From contig ML986579.1 of NCBI GenBank assembly GCA_010094045.1, positions 622,206 to 686,205 on the forward strand: DNA of 64,000 bases. The letters run 5' to 3'. Shown in pieces: positions 54,570-64,000 of the stretch; within the stretch, counting starts at the first letter, position 1, and every line of letters starts with the position of its first letter. The translations under genes were made by a program, and so were the position numbers. Under the pieces are notes generated by a model. It saw only the letters and a program-made list of their open reading frames with translations, made no database searches and was not told the DNA's origin. This DNA is from Lojkania enalia (Eukaryota; Ascomycota; Dothideomycetes; Pleosporales).

Positions 54570-56402
54570 TTAAACCATATACTGATCGTCGAATTCAAAA
54601 TTGTTGGGATCGTTGTAACTACCGTATTGCTCCATCGAGTCGAACACAGTAGTACCAGCTTCAAAGAACTGATTGAAGTCGAGTATGCTGGTTGTATCGT
54701 TGGGAGGCATTGAAGGTAACGAGGACTCATTAAAGTCATTCAAGTCGAATGAGTCATCGTCGTCCTCGTCTACACCAGCTGCACTTTCTGAGATTTTCTG
54801 GGTAAGCGGCTCGTTCTTGACCTCAATTTCCTGAATCCAATATTGTCGGAGATAATCCATGGCGGGGTGGTCGCCGCCGCCACTTCCGCCTCGTTTCTCG
54901 TCATTCTTGCCCTTTCGGCCCCGTTTGCGAGGGTGGAAATGAGCCCGTCGAAGGTGAGCAGCGGCATTGTAATATGCGCCATACTGCTTCCTATTGCGGC
55001 AGTGCTTGCAGTTGGCAAGAAATTTCTTATCCTTAGATGCATCGATACAGATGAAGGCTTTCCTAACCGTCGCATGTGCTCGCGCAATGTGCCTTTCTAG
55101 CTCATGCGTACCGCGGAAACCCGACTTTTGCTTGTCGCAATGAGGACACTTAATCTTTGGATGCTGAGGTCGGACATAGGGAGCTTTAGTGATCACACCA
55201 ACATTCTTAGACGATCCATCTTGAGACTGTATCCGCACCATCGAATCACGAGATGGAGGGGATGGAGTCTCGTCCTTACGTTCGACTGCCTTTGGGGCAA
55301 TCTTGCGAGAGGCTAGAGCGTTGATTTCTCGTTCTCGTCGCCATTGTCGCGAACCAAGCGATACTGCCGAGTTGCTCGTGCTGCTTTCGCTTGACAATGA
55401 ATGCGACCGCTGCATGTCCTCCGCAGAGTTCAATTGACGTTCAGAAGACGGAGTAAGTGCTGACGCACTTGAAGGGACATGTGCAGGTGAAAGAAAAACT
55501 TCACTGGGTGAACCAGTCAAGGATAGGAAATTAGAAGTATCAGCACAGGCGCTGATAGTTTTCGAAGAACTAGATGACAAGGAAACAGTAACATCCTCAG
55601 GGATGTAAGGAAAAACATTGGGAAAATCAGAACCAACTCTCAACATTGACAAACTGTCATATAGTTGCGTGTTAAAACTACTGTCACGGCTCATGTCGCT
55701 ACTAGATAGAGTAGGTGTGGGCAGGACAGTAGTTGAAGGTGTACTGGGCGATACAGAGCCGTCCAATGATTGACTCCACTGCGAACTTTGAGTCAGTGGG
55801 GTCAGAAGTCGATTTGGGTTTTGGTTGTTGGGAAGGGGGAAAGGGGAGGAGCTCGAAGGCTTCACGTGGGTGTTAACCCACTCGTCAAGAGTGTATTCCG
55901 TGATATCATTGATGTCATTGCCGACGAAGGCCGAGTCGTCGAGGGTATTGGGAGGGTTTTGCTCGGCGACCGATCCAGATGGCGAGAGGGTGTAGTTTTG
56001 TAGCATTTCTTCACTGGGTGTCTGCCAAGCAGAATAGGCAGACACGGAGCGTTGATTGAGGAAGCCGGCATCACTGTTCTGGATAGCAGCCTGTGTTGAT
56101 ATGGATCGCGCGAGGGCTACCGAGGCAGGGGCGGAGCGGACACGACCCATGCAATTTGGGTCGGGAGCATGCGACATGCTCGGGTGGGCATAGGATAGCA
56201 TACGAGGGACATGGCGAGGGGCCTGGGCGAGGCCGCTGTTGGCGTAGCCATCGCTGCTATTGTTGTTGAGGTTCAAGTACTGCTGCCACAGCTCTTGTCG
56301 CTGCTGCTCGGACAGGCCGGGGTTGCGGCTCCAGAAATCTTGCCGGGCTTGCTGCAGCAATTGAAGGAAGGTCGTGTCAGTGGTGGCCGAGACTGCAGCC
56401 AT
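54570..56402 (-). CDS. C2H2-type transcription factor (DUF7896-like)
   Basis: Single exon of 610 residues from the ATG at 56402 (MAAVSATTDTTFLQLLQQA). Codons upstream remain open but begin only with TTG or lack family features. After a Gln/Asn/Ser-rich N-terminus comes a Ser/Thr/Pro-rich, probably activating region. Two zinc fingers lie near residues 417-442 (CPHCDKQKSGFRGTHELERH) and 464-488 (CKHCRNRKQYGAYYNAAAHL plus a His pair). A basic nuclear-localisation stretch RKRGRKGKNDEKR follows, and the C-terminus is acidic (DEDDDDSFDLNDFNESS). The spaced finger pair is typical of a fungal C2H2 family with few characterised members. Nuclear; target genes unknown. Confidence 0.88.
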   Translation of the reverse strand: MAAVSATTDTTFLQLLQQARQDFWSRNPGLSEQQRQELWQQYLNLNNNSSDGYANSGLAQAPRHVPRMLSYAHPSMSHAPDPNCMGRVRSAPASVALARSISTQAAIQNSDAGFLNQRSVSAYSAWQTPSEEMLQNYTLSPSGSVAEQNPPNTLDDSAFVGNDINDITEYTLDEWVNTHVKPSSSSPFPLPNNQNPNRLLTPLTQSSQWSQSLDGSVSPSTPSTTVLPTPTLSSSDMSRDSSFNTQLYDSLSMLRVGSDFPNVFPYIPEDVTVSLSSSSSKTISACADTSNFLSLTGSPSEVFLSPAHVPSSASALTPSSERQLNSAEDMQRSHSLSSESSTSNSAVSLGSRQWRREREINALASRKIAPKAVERKDETPSPPSRDSMVRIQSQDGSSKNVGVITKAPYVRPQHPKIKCPHCDKQKSGFRGTHELERHIARAHATVRKAFICIDASKDKKFLANCKHCRNRKQYGAYYNAAAHLRRAHFHPRKRGRKGKNDEKRGGSGGGDHPAMDYLRQYWIQEIEVKNEPLTQKISESAAGVDEDDDDSFDLNDFNESSLPSMPPNDTTSILDFNQFFEAGTTVFDSMEQYGSYNDPNNFEFDDQYMV

Positions 56403-57723
56403 GGTGACTGCGAGCAGGGTGGTGGTGGTGTTGATGACGGAGGGAGGCACAGAGACACGAGACTGCGGGCTGGCGTCAACGATCAGCAAGCGTCGACGAG
56501 ACATGTATCCAGGCACTATTGATCTTACATTGCGATGTTCGTTCGCAGCAGAGCGAGACGCGAATGGCAGCGGATGGATGTGCAAGGCGGCCGAAAGTGA
56601 GGGAAGCGTGCTCGCGACGGGGTGAGGATGGCTTTTAGCAGCATGCTGCCGCGAGACGCGGGCGATGCGTTGGCTCGCGTCCGGGCACTCAGTCCACGGG
56701 CCAAGGACGCGCCAGAACCACCGGGGCCACCAGCACCACCAGGGCCACGCTCAACCGGGCAACGCAGCTGAGCATCGCCCGTCCCAGCCGTCGCCGCGAT
56801 TGGCCGGCCTGCGCCCAGTGTGAATTCCATTCGCTGCCTTGCTTTCTATCGCTCGGATCAGCATTCCAGGATTCCAGGTGGTGCGTCCTTGGCCCAAGCA
56901 TCGGCCCTATCGTGAATCGCGAAATGGATGACTTCGACGGCCATTGCGTTGGCCCGCACTTCTCTGCATGCGGCAACGCACTTCATCATCGCTCCATCGA
57001 GGCCCGGCCCACTCATGTTTCCTTCTGCGTCGCACTACCGGCTCCAATCCTCCTCCCTTGACCGGTGACTTCACCTGTCATCGCCGCTGCCAGGCAAACA
57101 CCAGGAGCGCCCGGCTGCAGATACGGGCCCTCGCTCAGCGCCCTGGTGTCGCCAGACTCCAATCAGCACGCCGCCGAGGCAGACTCTTGCTGCATCTATC
57201 GTCCCATCTAACTGTTTTCTGTCTTCTCACGCCCGTTGTTTGATAAGCTGCTTACCGTCCTTTTGTACCAAGTATCACTATCGCATTCAGTCCCGTGCGA
57301 CTCCGCTTCATGTTGTCTACCAATCGGTTTCACTTCATCCTCTCGTTGCTTCAGTCTTCAACTGCGATTATTCAATATATCGTCTAACCTAGCACTAGTC
57401 GGCCTTTCCTGGTTCCCCGCCAATTAAAGTAGTGTTACAAGCCCATTCCCGGAAGACTACATTCCAAGAAGCAGTGTTGCACAATACACTAACAAACGAT
57501 AAAATGACTGACTAGGAATTTAAAGCTCTGCAGAAAGTAGGCCTTGGACCTAGACCGCCCTTCTCCCCCTTTCGTATTATTGTGGAGGCAGAGTGGAAGA
57601 AGCATCGTACCTTGAGCCTTTGGCGCGGGGGGAAGGTGCCGTCTGACCCGTATCTTACTCTTGATTTGCCCTTTGTGGTGGATGCGAAGTAGAGGTCCAT
57701 AAGGGCAACAGAGGCGCCGGTAG
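56403..57723. other. Intergenic region
   Basis: Upstream region of the C2H2 gene (with an ATTGG, i.e. CCAAT, at about 56798) and the 3' flank of the 57.7-59.1 kb gene. A minus-strand frame at 57512-57790 overlaps the end of that gene in another phase and may be a further exon. Otherwise nothing. Confidence 0.4.
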
Positions 57724-59144
57724 TCAGATAGGAGCAGGGCGAGCTGTTGGAAGCGACTTCTGACGGTTGATTGCTCTGGAGAGAGAGCATGGCGCTAGCT
57801 CCCAGAATTTGTCCAATCCGTCCTCGGCCGCCGGGTCCAGAACGCCGATGCTCAGAAAGTTCGCAACGATTCTATCTAGTGCTGGATTATCAGAAAATCT
57901 TCGCTCATCCCCGTCTATGCCAACCTGGTCAATTAATGGCTCCAGGATAGCGATTGAGCCTCTCCGAGCCATCATGGGGACGACGTCGGCAAGACGAATG
58001 GGACCTGGCACGTAGACATGGTATCCCCATGCCGTGCTCTCAGGTGTTAGAATGGATAGTGACAGAGCTCCTCCGAATGGTAGTCGGCTGGCGCTGGGTC
58101 ACTGGTGTCAGTGAAAGGGAGAGACTCCCGCCCTTACTTGAAGGGTCGCTATACACCACTGTGCGATCCCCATGCTCGGCGGAGGACTAAGAAAAAGTGT
58201 CATGTGCCCCCTCACAGCCTTACCATACAACTCTCTCGGCGTGCTGACAAGAGATGAGGGCGTGTCCGGTAACCCTCTCATCTTGAAATCTACAATATCC
58301 GTGTTTAGGAATTGACTATGTTTACGCTTGGACGTCCCCTTGATGCGCACTCTCTCCAAGAACGAACTGCTAGGTTCCTGCTGCTCCAATATTCCCGATA
58401 TCCCCTGAAATATCTTATGATGGACCTGTGGTGTTAGTCTCCCTACTTTTCCTAGGAATTCTAGCCCCAATTTTCCGCTGGATCTTCTGCTGCTCTTTAT
58501 CCGGGTTATAAGAGACTGAAATGCTAAAGTACTAGAATTTGATGCGCATAGCGAAGTGGCTTCTAGACTGTTTCTCAGCCCACCGCTATTATGTACATAG
58601 CTAGGGAATTCACTTCTTGCACTAATGGCTCTTTTTGAAAGCTCTGTGGTGCTCCTCAGCAGTTCGATAGTTCCTGCGAGAGCGGTCGCTGCCTTTCTCT
58701 TCAGTTTAGGCCATTATATCGGTGTCGCTTCTCCATTGCGAATCCGTCGCTAACCAATCGATGTAAACGCGAAGGGCGTAGATGTCTCTAGACTCGTTGC
58801 TCGAGGTGCCGTATCTTGGTCGATTACTGTCTGCCGAATCCACTCCGTTATGTCTATCATCGTCGGTAGTGGTCGCCCTTCAGGTGTCTGAGCCAGCATG
58901 TTGTCTGTTAATACTCCAACGTGTACTAGCTCCTTTCCTTTCGCCGGATGCGACATCCTCTCTGAGGTATAACAGCGTAATGGATAGCAATGAAATGGTT
59001 TGATAGTAGGGGTGCGACCTTACCCAGCCTTTGCTGTTCCCCCACAATGACGTTCTCGGCAAGGAGCACTTCGACATTCGATAGTAGGACCCGACGAGAA
59101 CAAAGAACATCGCTATCGCCAATACCCCTCACGGCCGACGTCAT
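57724..59144 (-). CDS. Multi-exon hypothetical protein, 3' splicing uncertain
   Basis: Read on the minus strand. Exon 1 is 59144-59024 (MTSAVRGIGDSDVLCSRR). Exon 2 is 58961-58755 (SHPAKGKELVHVGVLTDNML). Exon 3 is 58688-58138, a frame open for more than 180 codons (ATALAGTIELLRSTTELSKR, LGLEFLGKVGRLTPQVHHK, STPRELYGKA). The first two introns (62 and 66 bp) join in phase. A protein-like frame continues at about 58040-57724 (GPIRLADVVPMMARRGSIAI, NPALDRIVANFLSIGVLD). No single splice from the strong donor at 58137 enters it in phase, so either a small extra intron is missing from this model or the frame is broken. No domain is recognised. Taxon-restricted gene or decaying gene. Confidence 0.45.
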
Positions 59145-60026
59145 TATCCAAAGTTCTGAGGCACGATAATTTCTTTTATTCATAGTTCTGTTGTACAAGG
59201 GCTCCAGAGAGATGTCGTTAGGTGTATTTACTACTAAATAGCAATATATATAAGACAGTTGGCATAGTTTGCTTCCTACAACACACAGTGAACTTATACA
59301 GCTTTAGGGAATCCGGATACAAAACGTATGAAGCTATCTGGCGGGAATTCACTGTTTTTCTCTACGGATTGCCGACATGGAATTTGCAGTTAATATTCTA
59401 ATTTCAGAAATAGTAACGTCCATGCTGGACACCATAAGCGATTCACTCCGGCACTAATGCAAACTCTAGGGCTCCTCATACCTTTTATCACGCCCCTAGA
59501 ACAGGATTGCTCGGAATTCCAAAGATAACACTTTCGCTCAGTTATGCTGGGCGCTAGAGGTATCGACTAAGCTTATGCATTGGCCGATCGTCAAAGGTAT
59601 CCCGAAAAGGACATACTCGATATCTAAGGAGCAAATGAAACCCACACATTGATTCTACTATAGCGTAATGGCAAGATTTTCTTCTTCTGCATTCCTCGCT
59701 TGTTCCATTCATCACCTACCATCTTAACCATGACAAGCTCATAAATCATAGGGTTGCCCCACCCCCATTAACCTTGTGCCCCGCGCACTACCCCGCCGCC
59801 AGCATCAACACGAAGTCGCAGGTAGTAAATGCAGCATCCAATAAATATCGTAAAAGATTGGTCGCCCTAGCTATTATGAGTTTGTGGGGCTATAGCCGCA
59901 AGATTTTATTTCGCAATCATGCTGACTTCACCAATCTTTTCCTGATGTACTAGGATACGCGGTGACGCGGTCGAATAACAACACTCTCTCCTAGCGCGAA
60001 TCCCGATTACTTGGAAATTTTATAGG
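59145..60026. other. Intergenic region, nothing recognised
   Basis: Lies between divergent starts of the 59144 gene and the lactonase-like gene. AT-rich near 59230-59300. No ORF, repeat or RNA gene was seen. Confidence 0.5.
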
Positions 60027-61038
60027 ATGGCTACTTCGATTGACCTAGTCAATCAAGCACCCGAGGTAAGTGTTATGGTCTGAAATGTACAATCCCAATA
60101 GCAAGCTCATGGCAAGCAGGGCACGAAGCTTTGGGTTCGTTGATCCTAGGCTCTGATCGTAAATAAAGTTAAGCTCTCCGCAGATTCTACACCTAGGGAA
60201 TCTCGAATGTGATGAAGGATGGTTCATTCGCGCTGTATGCCTTCCTCGCAATACCTCACGCCATAGACTCACCTACTCTAACTTATTCCAGGGCGGCGTA
60301 TCCTCCCTCTCAAATAAAAACCCAACCTCACCCCGTCGCCGACTTATAATGATGGCATTCCTCATAGAGCATCCAACAGAAGGTCTAATCCTCTTCGAAA
60401 CCGGTGCCGGTGACAACTACCCAGAGGTCGTAGGATCACAAGTTAACGACGTATTCTCGCGAGTTGAGTACACGCGGGACATGGATCTCGGCGCGCAGAT
60501 CGCCAGGACAGGCCACGACATTAAGGACGTGAAAATGGTCGTCATGGGCCACCTGCACCTCGACCATGCCGGTGGCCTCGAACACTTCCGGGGAACAGGC
60601 GTCCCCGTCTACGTTCATGAGCTCGAGCTAAAATACGCTTTCTACTCCATAGCCACGGGCTCCGATCCCGGGGTCTATCTCCCGCAGTACATGACCTTCG
60701 ATATCAAGTGGGTTCCCATGCATGGCGACCTCCTCGAGCTCGCCCCGGGCATCAACGTTCGGCATTCGCCGGGCCACACGCCGGGCCTCTGCATCATGCA
60801 ACTCAACATGCCCAAATCCGGGACTTGGATCTTCACCGGCGACCAGTACCATGTTAAGGAGAATTACCACGACGACGTGCCGCAGGGCTGGTTGGCGAGG
60901 GACCATGATGCCTGGGTCAAGAGCCATCAGATGATTAAGGCGCTTGTGAAGAGGACGAAAGGGAGGGCGGTTCTGGGGCATTGCTGGGATACAGTGCGGG
61001 ATTTGGGGCTGCAGTTTGCGCCTGAGGTGTATGAATAG
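60027..61038 (+). CDS. Metallo-beta-lactamase-fold N-acyl-homoserine-lactonase-like hydrolase
   Basis: Four exons, 60027-60065, 60120-60134, 60184-60234 and 60292-61038, encode 283 residues. MBL-fold hydrolase with the dinuclear-metal signature HLHLDH (residues 122-127), a further His in HSPGHTPG (197), Asp in TGDQYH (219) and His in LGHCWD (265). Family members include AHL lactonases that open the lactone ring of bacterial signals; fungal paralogues may use other lactones or esters. The N-terminus is spread over three small exons and was assembled as MATSIDLVNQAPE, GTKLW, ILHLGNLECDEGWFIRA, GGVSSLSNKN, the usual family start. Exon 2 is 15 nt, with an AAGCAG tandem acceptor that could add one Gln. 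No signal peptide, so probably cytosolic. Confidence 0.9.
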
Positions 61039-63014
61039 AGGGTGTATATATATATATCTGTAAGTAATGTCTTCAGGGAAATCACCTGTAATAAAGACAA
61101 CTGGAAGGCGTTAGTCGCCTCCAGATCATCACCACTTCGTATTGCTTAAATCCATGAAGGGAGTAATTTATAGGCTAGGGATCTATTACGTCGCACAAAA
61201 AGCATAGTGAAGATAGTTCATCCAAGTCTCCCACACCTAGTTCATTAATCCATCTACTCAGGTTAAACTAAATATAAAAACTAAAGAAGACAAATTGTGA
61301 GCGCGAGAAACATCATATTACTGATTGACCATCCATATACGCCTGGCACTTATAAACACCCAATTTCCTCTTGCACTACTCGTACCAAGCATCCACCCTC
61401 GGCTACGCATCCCAAACAAGCCAAATGACATCCAGCACCCGTGCGTCATCCATGTCTCAGGTGCCCGACGATTTTTAAAAAAGGACGGGAGCCCATATCC
61501 GCTATACCATACAAGCTTCTGACGCGGATTGATACGCGAATACGAGCTGACGACGCCTACCTAAACCCGGGGAAATCCAGATTCGCAACCGCGGTTAACA
61601 AACACGTAAAGACGTGAGAGGATTCCTAGGTTACTTACAATCCATAGCCAAACAACGTACCAAAAAGAAACAAAAAAAAAAAAAAGTGTGTGAATAATGC
61701 AGTACTACCTATTCTAGCCAGAAAAGGAAATAGCTAAATAGATGTATTTGCCAATCGACCCCTAATGCTTGTGTATGGCCGGAGTTGCTTGTTCCGGGGC
61801 AAATAGCCGCCAGCTAATGCTTCTGGGTTATGGTTCCTCACTCGTTTTGCTTCTCCAGGCCTACTAAGCTTCAATTTGAGATTGGTGGGTTAATGAGAAT
61901 TTATAGCGTATATCAGCGGTTCCTTCGCTAAGGTTCCTCCGCTCGTGACTACTTACCCAGCTGCTAGACCACCCGTCTACTTCTAATTGTTTAAAGGAGC
62001 GGATACGATGGTGTTATTTTTAATGGAGTGAGTATGCTGAGTTTTTTTATTTATATTATTAGAGTTGAGCGAGGTGCAACGGGATTTTTCTTTTTTTTTT
62101 TTTTTTTTTTTTTGCCGCCTGTAGGACGGAGAGCATCTTCGATACGGGCGCGCGGGGCACCTGGTAAACCTCAATCCTCCACTTTGCGATTGCGATCCCC
62201 ATCCCCATGCGTGAAACCCCCTTGGGCCAGTCCTAGCCGGGCGCATACGCGTTCTGAATGCGTTCGCAAGCTTGCATTCTAGGACCCCCGCTATCGAGGT
62301 TCCTAATATATAGCGGTCCTAGTGGCCCGAATTTAGCGGCCGAGCTAGCCCATAGCATTTCCAAAACCTCCTATGAGGCTTTGAAAGGTAACGACTGTTT
62401 CGAAGGTGCCGCGTGTGCCCTATCGAATAATGCTGTGGTTGGGCAGGTTCGACGTATCTTGCAGTGCGGGCTGCCTAACACGACAAATATGGAAAGAAAG
62501 CCACTGCGTAAAAATTAGACAATAAATATCAAACAGTGACTGAGCCCTCAAGTTATGGAGTAGCGAAAGTTTTTGGTTGGCAACGGTCAAGCCGTGCCGG
62601 TGATCTTGATTCTTTGGGAGATAGATATGTATACAGGACTGCAATGCATGCATTTCCAGTCATAGTGAGGTCAAGGTCCATTAATGTAAGCATGCAATCT
62701 GAGAAAACCGCTTCTGTGATCCAAACCCCTGTCCATCCCACAGTATATGAACCAGTTCAATTCCGCATTACCGCCTGTCAACATGCAACCATGATACTCC
62801 AGCTTTTCAGATGGAAGCCAACTAAACGGCAAGATGTCCTGACAGAATGAAGAAAACAATGATGCATTACCACCAGGAAGCTCCTCCACTCGGTAAAATA
62901 ATCCAATGTACGCTAGCCGATTACTGTCGAAAACTCAAGGTATTAGGATGATAGTATTGAATAAGACTGAGCCATAAAGATAGAGAGAAGATGACGCCAT
63001 CGCAAGCCTTACGT
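61039..63014. other. 2-kb intergenic region, no supported gene
   Basis: Contains a short TA run after the lactonase stop (61049-61060), an A-run near 61672-61685 and T23 at 62091-62113. ORFs around 62258-62889 on both strands have no domain features. The right end is the 3' flank of the PIR/GPI gene. Confidence 0.5.
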
Positions 63015-63515
63015 TTAAACAAGGAGACCAGCAACGGCGAGGAGTAGACCACCAAACGAGCCCATGTTGGCCATATTGACGTTGGCAGCACCCTCAGGGG
63101 GACCAGAGCTGCTTGGGGCACCTGCAGCCCCGGTGGTAGCGGAAGGAGTTGCAGAGGTTCCAGAAAGAATGACAGACGAGTTGGTGGATGAGGGGACCCC
63201 GGAGCCGGTGGCGATGACGGTCGTCGTGCCGTTGATGACGGGAGGGATAATTGGGAGTCCAGTGGTAGAAGTCACGGGGACAACCTCGCTGGTCTCGGCT
63301 GGTGGAGATAGAACTATATTGTCAATCAGCCGCATGCCCTAATGAGGTGGAATTTGGTAAGACTCACCCTCGGTGGTAGGGACTGCAGGCGGAGCAGTTG
63401 CGGGAGGAGCTTGGATCTGACCGTCGCTGATCTGGGTGATTGGCTGGACGGACTGCTGGGGTATGGCATTGGCGCTAGCAGCAGCAAGGACAGCAAAGGC
63501 GAATGAAGTACGCAT
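63015..63515 (-). CDS. Small PIR-motif, GPI-type cell-wall protein
   Basis: Two exons, 63515-63368 and 63313-63015, with a 54-bp intron, encode 148 residues. A signal peptide (MRTSFAFAVLAAASANA) is followed at once by QPITQISDGQIQAPP, one copy of the PIR repeat (QIxDGQIQ) that ester-links cell-wall proteins to beta-1,3-glucan. The remainder is Ser/Thr/Pro/Ala-rich with one clear NGT and one NSS N-glycosylation site. The end (GAANVNMANMGSFGGLLLAVAGLLV) has a small-residue omega-like region and hydrophobic tail, as in GPI-anchored proteins. Carrying both wall-attachment signals in so short a protein is unusual. A TATA box lies 194 bp upstream. Confidence 0.88.
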
Positions 63516-64000
63516 CTTGGTGGTTGTTGTTGGCTGGAACTGTTGGGTGTGAAGGTGGATGTGGATGTGGGTGCTAGGTCTGTTGGGCAGAGCTGCTGAT
63601 AGGAGCGAGTGGCTAGCGATGTATGTCCGCTGAGAGCGAGAGACGCGCGGTGTTGTAAGGTGGAGTGGAAGAGGAACTGGGAGCGGATGGAACGCATACA
63701 GGAGGGCATATATAGGCGGGCATACAAGGCTGCGCCTGCCCCAGCACTCACGGCTAACGATGGGAGCTTGGAGCGTGCGAGGGCCCCAGCGTGCCGGTCT
63801 TGAAACACACAAACAAGGCAGCGACGAGCCTCTGCGCCGAGACAAGGCGGGAAGGCAGGGCTGGTTCCATGGCAGTTGCCAACGGTCGGCCCACGCCTTC
63901 CACCTGCTGCTGCGTCCGCATTCCCCATCGCACGCCCGTGGTTGAGAAGATACGCGCGGTTTTTTCTCGCAAGACGAGCACGACGAGCATACGTGTGCCT
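63516..64000. promoter_or_regulatory. Promoter and leader of the PIR/GPI gene to window edge
   Basis: Pyrimidine-rich leader on the minus strand next to the ATG, with the TATA box described separately. Overlapping minus-strand ORFs (63326-63928, 63339-63845) include the true first exon in part or run in other frames; no second gene is supported. Confidence 0.5.
63709..63714 (-). promoter_or_regulatory. TATA box of the PIR/GPI cell-wall protein gene
   Basis: TATATA on the gene's strand, 194 bp before the ATG at 63515, in otherwise GC-rich sequence. Position and context fit a highly expressed surface-protein gene. Confidence 0.55.

Noticed and set aside
62091..62113. T23 tract as tail of an inserted retroelement
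   Set aside because: No coding remnant, target-site duplication or element body is visible on either side.

Overview
This window is nuclear DNA from a filamentous ascomycete (Pezizomycotina). The evidence is short spliceosomal introns, mostly 48-65 bp, with GTAAG/GTATG-type donors, CTAAC-like branch sites and CAG/TAG acceptors, together with a gene set typical of that group: PalC, Fun30, Vma21, calnexin, Reg1-like, DUF2406, SAT4/rhodopsin-domain and fungal NACHT-ankyrin proteins. The class cannot be fixed from the sequence. No tRNA, rRNA, CRISPR array or intact transposon was seen. All splice sites were placed by eye from GT..AG signals, frame continuity and protein-family logic. Exon coordinates are given so that they can be checked against RNA data.

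Layout. 1-4.3 kb: the 5' part of a NACHT-ankyrin NLR-type receptor on the minus strand, running off the left edge, with gene-poor decayed-looking DNA upstream. 4.4-6.3 kb: a conserved fungal protein often misnamed GGPP synthase. 7.0-11.2 kb: Fun30 chromatin remodeller divergent from VMA21. 11.6-13.1 kb: DUF2406 protein. 15.1-19.5 kb: methylmalonate-semialdehyde dehydrogenase and calnexin in tandem. 20.9-22.8 kb: Reg1-type PP1 regulatory subunit. 24.7-27.0 kb: 14-TM MFS drug-efflux-type transporter. 27.7-30.8 kb: a small Cys protein with a probable premature stop, complex I NDUFB10 subunit, and PalC. 31.7-35.3 kb: APC-family permease and an SH3BGR/thioredoxin-like protein. 35.6-37.2 kb: bZIP factor. 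39.3-40.7 kb: aldo-keto reductase. 41.6-44.1 kb: a secreted protein and an acidic hypothetical. 46.2-48.2 kb: a protein with a periodic RRFxPEPIET repeat. 50.1-51.8 kb: rhodopsin-domain membrane protein. 52.3-53.6 kb: multi-TM orphan. 54.6-56.4 kb: C2H2 factor. 57.7-59.1 kb: multi-exon hypothetical. 60.0-61.0 kb: MBL-fold lactonase-like enzyme. 63.0-63.5 kb: small PIR-motif/GPI-type cell-wall protein.

Most of the window is housekeeping with ordinary neighbours, and no biosynthetic gene cluster is present. Related functions are scattered: nutrient and pH signalling (Reg1, PalC), ER folding (calnexin), energy metabolism (complex I, MMSDH), transport (MFS, APC) and cell surface (rhodopsin-domain protein, secreted protein, PIR/GPI protein). 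The most distinctive features are the NLR with near-identical tandem ankyrin repeats and a 25-nt exon carrying its Walker A motif, and two other genes with 15-nt micro-exons placed on conserved motifs. A small zinc-binding-like protein interrupted by TAG, and the ~29-residue-periodic repeat protein, also stand out.
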